The notes under the pieces were generated by a model. It searched no databases. It saw only the letters and a list, made by a program, of their open reading frames with translations, and was not told the origin of the DNA. A DNA stretch of 64,000 bases from Stenotrophomonas sp. HITSZ_GD (GTDB lineage Bacteria; Pseudomonadota; Gammaproteobacteria; Xanthomonadales; Xanthomonadaceae). This document shows, piece by piece, positions 61,599-64,000 of this stretch. A program made the translations under genes and the position numbers. The stretch spans positions 166,099-230,098 of the forward strand of contig NZ_JARQXB010000005.1 of assembly GCF_029543105.1 (NCBI RefSeq), written 5' to 3'. The stretch's first letter is position 1, and each line of letters starts with the position of its first letter.

Positions 61599-61751
61599 TC
61601 AGCGCGCCCTTTGCGCGGCGTTGTCGCGCTGGGCGAGGTCCTTGCCCATGCCATAGCCAAACACGAAAAAGCCTCCGGCCATGCCGAGCACCATGAGGGG
61701 ATTCACGCCACCGGACACGGCAGCCACTTCCTGCGAAGAGAGTTCACGCAT
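61599..61751 (-). CDS. Double-glycine leader peptide B (bacteriocin-like precursor)
   Basis: 50 residues, a short ORF easily missed. The leader MRELSSQEVAAVSGG has the features of peptidase-C39-processed leaders: ELS start, hydrophobic positions at -12, -7, -4 relative to the cut (Leu, Val, Val) and GG at -2/-1. The 35-residue core VNPLMVLGMAGGFFVFGYGM plus GKDLAQRDNAAQRAR is Gly-rich and hydrophobic, then basic, without Cys. GxxxG-like spacing (GMAGG, GYGMG) recalls class IIb bacteriocins. Nine bases separate it from peptide A upstream and from peptide C downstream. Activity is not known. Confidence 0.75.
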   Translation of the reverse strand: MRELSSQEVAAVSGGVNPLMVLGMAGGFFVFGYGMGKDLAQRDNAAQRAR

Positions 61752-61760
61752 GGCCGGCAC

Positions 61761-61907
61761 CTACTGGCGATTGCTGTAGTAGCCGAGCAGCATGCCTGCC
61801 CCCAGTACCGGCGACAGCACCAGCGCCGTCCCGATGATCACCTTCGAGCGGGTGGACATCTCGCCCCCGCGGATCATCTCGATGTCCCTTTCATTCAATT
61901 CACGCAT
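61761..61907 (-). CDS. Double-glycine leader peptide A (bacteriocin-like precursor)
   Basis: 48 residues behind a good ribosome site (AGGAG, 8 bases before the ATG). Leader MRELNERDIEMIRGG shares MREL and the terminal GG with peptide B. The 33-residue core EMSTRSKVIIGTALVLSPVL plus GAGMLLGYYSNRQ is a positively charged start followed by a hydrophobic helix with spaced glycines, no Cys. First of three tandem small genes, 87 bases downstream of def on the same strand. No C39 peptidase-ABC exporter gene is present in the window, so processing would be in trans. Confidence 0.78.
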   Translation of the reverse strand: MRELNERDIEMIRGGEMSTRSKVIIGTALVLSPVLGAGMLLGYYSNRQ

Positions 61908-61994
61908 GGCGTTCTCCTGTGAGCGTGGGGGTCGCGCTAATGTTGCGCGCCGTCGCCGGATGCACCATGCGAATATTCAACCGGTTTCGAGTGC

Positions 61995-62507
61995 CTAGAG
62001 CTCGTAGGACAGCACATCCTCAAAGCCGAACTTGCCGAAATCACGGATGCGCGAAGGGTAGAGCCGCCCGATGAGGTGGTCGTGCTCGTGCTGCACCACC
62101 CGCGCATGGAAGCCCTCGGCCTCGCGTTCCAGCCACTCGCCATCCGGCGTCTGGCCGCGGTAGCGAATCACGCGCCAGCGCGGGATCACCGCGCGCAACC
62201 CGGGGATGGACAGGCAGCCTTCCCAGCCATCCTCCAGGTCCCCGGACAACGGGGTGATCTCCACGTTCGCCAGCGCGGTGCGCGGCACCGCCGGCGCGTC
62301 GGGATACCGGGTGCTCTGGTCGAAGCCGAACACCATCAACTGCAGGTCCACGCCGATCTGCGGCGCGGCCAGCCCCACGCCGTGCGCGTGGTCCATGGTG
62401 TCGAACATGTCGGCGACGAGCGCCCTCAGCGTGTCGTCGAAGCGGGTGACCGGCGGGGCGATGCGCAGCAGGCGCGGATCGCCCATGCGGAGGATGTCGC
62501 GGATCAT
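61995..62507 (-). CDS. def: Peptide deformylase
   Basis: 170 residues. All three motifs are present: [10 protein letters not shown] (motif 1), EGCLSIPG with the metal Cys (motif 2) and QHEHDHLIG with two metal His and catalytic Glu (motif 3). Removes N-formyl from nascent proteins. It is not beside fmt as in the usual locus, so it may be a second copy. The C-terminus ([18 protein letters not shown]) is longer and more hydrophobic than normal. The gene lies upstream of the small peptide genes on the same strand. Confidence 0.93.
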   Translation of the reverse strand: MIRDILRMGDPRLLRIAPPVTRFDDTLRALVADMFDTMDHAHGVGLAAPQIGVDLQLMVFGFDQSTRYPDAPAVPRTALANVEITPLSGDLEDGWEGCLSIPGLRAVIPRWRVIRYRGQTPDGEWLEREAEGFHARVVQHEHDHLIGRLYPSRIRDFGKFGFEDVLSYEL

Positions 62508-62554
62508 GGCGGGGCTCCTGTAAGGCGCCCGGCCATTCTAGAGCGTGGCCGCGG

Positions 62555-63085
62555 TCAACCGGCCAGCGGCGTGTTGGAGATGATCTCCACCCAGTAGCCG
62601 TCCGGGTCCTTGATGAAGGCCAGGTGCTTCATGCGGCCGTCTTCCAGGCGCTTCTGGTAGGGCACCTCGAGCGCGTCGAAGCGGGCGCAGGCGGCATGGA
62701 TATCCGGCACGGACACGCAGATGTGGCCGAAGCCGCGCGGGTCGCGGTTGCCGTCGTGGTAGACCGGGCCTTCCTGCTGTTCGGTGCCGTGGTTGTGGGT
62801 CAGTTCCAGGACGCCGGGGATGCCGGCCATCCACACGCGGCGCGCGGCGTCGTCGTCGGGGATGTGCGTGCCGGCGGGCAGCAGGGCCAGGAAGTACAGG
62901 CTGAACTGCGCCTCGGGGAAATCGCGCTGGTCGATCAGGCGGAAGCCCAGCACGCGCGTGTAGAAGTCCAGCGATTTCACGATGTCCTTCACGCGCAACA
63001 TCGTGTGGTTGAAGACGAAGCCGGTGGTCTCGACGGGCGGCTGAGCGGCAACGCCGGGCGGCTGCTGGAGGGTCTGGAGGCTCAT
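62555..63085 (-). CDS. gloA: Lactoylglutathione lyase (glyoxalase I)
   Basis: 176 residues. Detoxifies methylglyoxal as the glutathione hemithioacetal. Family blocks: FNHTMLRVKDIVKSLDFYTR, VLGFRLIDQRDFPEAQFSLY, LELTHNHGTE, GFGHICVSVPDI and FIKDPDGYWVEII. The metal ligands are His in NHTM, Glu in LELTHN, His in GFGHI and Glu in YWVEI. The size suits the longer (eukaryote-like, Zn-type) class. The upstream open frame was rejected because the family begins at MSLQTLQQPP. 47 bases upstream of def on the same strand. Confidence 0.95.
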   Translation of the reverse strand: MSLQTLQQPPGVAAQPPVETTGFVFNHTMLRVKDIVKSLDFYTRVLGFRLIDQRDFPEAQFSLYFLALLPAGTHIPDDDAARRVWMAGIPGVLELTHNHGTEQQEGPVYHDGNRDPRGFGHICVSVPDIHAACARFDALEVPYQKRLEDGRMKHLAFIKDPDGYWVEIISNTPLAG

Positions 63086-63179
63086 GGCAATACCTTGATG
63101 GGCATGGGGAGGGATGCGCCGGGCGCATCGGCAGGTGGCGTCATTGTAGCCGCCGCCTGCCGACGGCCCATTGCAACAC

Positions 63180-64000
63180 TCAGAACCAGAAGCGCACGCC
63201 GGCCACGAAGCGGCTGCCGCGGGCGTCGTCGCCGTCATCGCGCGCGAAGCGGGCGGCATCGCCGAAGCGGCGTTCGTGTTCCCAGCCCACGTAGGGTGCG
63301 AAACGCCGGCTGGCTTCGTAGCGCAGGCGCAGCCCGACACTGGCGCTGTCCAGTCCGCCACCCTCGCCACGGCGCGCGTCCTGCCCGGTGGACAGGTTCG
63401 CTTCCAGCCGCGGCTGCAGGATCCAGCGAGAGGTCAGCCACAGCGTGTATTCGCCTTCGAGACGAAGCCCGGCGCCACTGCCACCGCCGAGATACGCGGT
63501 CGCCGACACCTCGAACTTGTATGGCGCCAGGCCCTGCACGCCGATCGCCACGCGCGCCCGCGATGCGCCGGGCGCGAAGTCTTGCCGCACGCCGGCCACC
63601 AGCTCCCACCAGGGCGAGATCGCGCGCCCGTAGAGTAGTTCGGCGTCGGCGGCGTGCGTGCGCCCGGCTTCGCGTTCGCCTTCGCTGCGCAGCCGCAGGC
63701 GATGGATGTCGCCGCCGTACCAGCCGTTGACCTCCCACGCCTGCCCGCTGCCGGCATCATGGTTCCAGCCTTCCAGGCGGTCGACCAGCACGTAATGGAC
63801 GGGTTGCGCGCCGTGCATGTGCGCGTCCCGCAACGCGGGGAACGCGGCGGCGAAATCCGCGGGGGTCGGCGCCGGGATCGGCGTGCGGGGCGAGGCCGTG
63901 GACTCACGCTGCGAGTGGTCCATCTGCGAGTGGTCCATCTGCGAGTGGTCCATCTGCGAGTGGTCCATCTGCGAGTGGTCCATCTGCGAGTGGTCCATCT
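63180..64000 (-). CDS. copB: Copper resistance protein B (5' end outside window)
   Basis: About 270 residues visible; the signal peptide and first residues lie past the window edge. The visible start is at least six tandem MDHSQ units, a Met/His-rich metal-binding region typical of CopA/CopB, then an outer-membrane barrel: VHYVLVDRLEGWNHDAGSGQ, WEVNGWYGGDIHRLRLRSEG, GRAISPWWELVAGVRQDFAP, and the C-terminal strand RFVAGVRFWF with terminal Phe. It works in copper sequestration or export at the outer membrane; copA would be expected just upstream (right of the window). Confidence 0.92.
   Translation of the reverse strand, partial: MDHSQMDHSQMDHSQMDHSQMDHSQMDHSQRESTASPRTPIPAPTPADFAAAFPALRDAHMHGAQPVHYVLVDRLEGWNHDAGSGQAWEVNGWYGGDIHRLRLRSEGEREAGRTHAADAELLYGRAISPWWELVAGVRQDFAPGASRARVAIGVQGLAPYKFEVSATAYLGGGSGAGLRLEGEYTLWLTSRWILQPRLEANLSTGQDARRGEGGGLDSASVGLRLRYEASRRFAPYVGWEHERRFGDAARFARDDGDDARGSRFVAGVRFWF
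63909..64000. repeat. Tandem 15-bp repeat encoding MDHSQ
   Basis: Six full copies of a 15-base unit (63909-63998) and the first two bases of another at the window edge, apparently identical in sequence. Each unit gives five residues in frame in copB, so copy-number changes would alter the number of metal-binding motifs without shifting the frame. Confidence 0.95.

Noticed and set aside
61737..61922. Small plus-strand open frames across the peptide cluster
   Set aside because: They lack ribosome sites and sensible sequence; the minus strand has the GG-leader ORFs with ribosome sites and 9-base spacing.
63909..64000. Possible CRISPR repeats at the right edge
   Set aside because: The 15-base units are directly adjacent without spacers and encode in-frame MDHSQ in copB.

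Overview
The window is a stretch of high-GC bacterial chromosome that looks like a member of the Xanthomonadaceae/Lysobacteraceae (Lysobacter, Luteimonas or Pseudoxanthomonas type). This is inferred from family content: an E3 of pyruvate dehydrogenase with its own lipoyl domain, a divergent lrp/dadA-alr cluster, several DUFs common in xanthomonads, and orphan GG-leader peptides. Coding density is high. No rRNA, tRNA, insertion sequence, prophage or CRISPR array was seen.

Layout. 1-5.1 kb: end of a CPA1 Na+/H+ antiporter, a two-gene ABC-2 transporter and small DUF genes. 5.1-9.6 kb: an autoregulated BlaI/M56 peptidase pair and motAB. 9.6-16.5 kb: MliC-type lipoprotein, msrB, small secreted and Gln-rich proteins, and lrp divergent from dadA-alr (D-alanine catabolism). 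16.6-24.2 kb: hybrid histidine kinase, sugar dehydrogenase-like lipoprotein, rsmC-rsuA-HAD operon, a possible small RNA and an NYN nuclease. 24.2-31.3 kb: SDR, DUF1415-yajQ, EamA transporter, metNIQ, ompW and a DNA glycosylase. 31.3-35.3 kb: aceF, a secreted unknown, and lpd. 35.5-38.4 kb: a phosphodiesterase carrying a hemopexin-like propeller, and an outer-membrane barrel. 38.7-46 kb: the complete atpIBEFHAGDC operon behind a near-consensus promoter. 46-58.5 kb: gtrA-like gene and glmU, then a seven-gene minus-strand unit (MacA-like adaptor, ATPase, three FtsX-type permeases, sigma-54 activator, histidine kinase) and the divergent glmS. 58.6-61.3 kb: DNA-repair pair (radical SAM-HhH protein; DUF4130-UdgX fusion). 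61.4-64 kb: three tiny peptide genes, two with double-glycine leaders, then def, gloA and the 3' part of copB.

The two most interesting systems are (a) the cluster at 61.4-61.9 kb, where two adjacent ORFs of 48 and 50 codons share the leader start MREL and a GG cleavage motif ahead of short Gly-rich hydrophobic cores, followed by a leaderless relative; and (b) the ABC exporter unit, which starts at a very good sigma-54 promoter preceded by clustered TGTCC/GGACA half-sites and encodes its own enhancer-binding protein and kinase. A phosphodiesterase whose terminal beta-sandwich appears to be split by a four-bladed hemopexin propeller is also unusual. All family names rest on motif recognition by eye; no database search was run.
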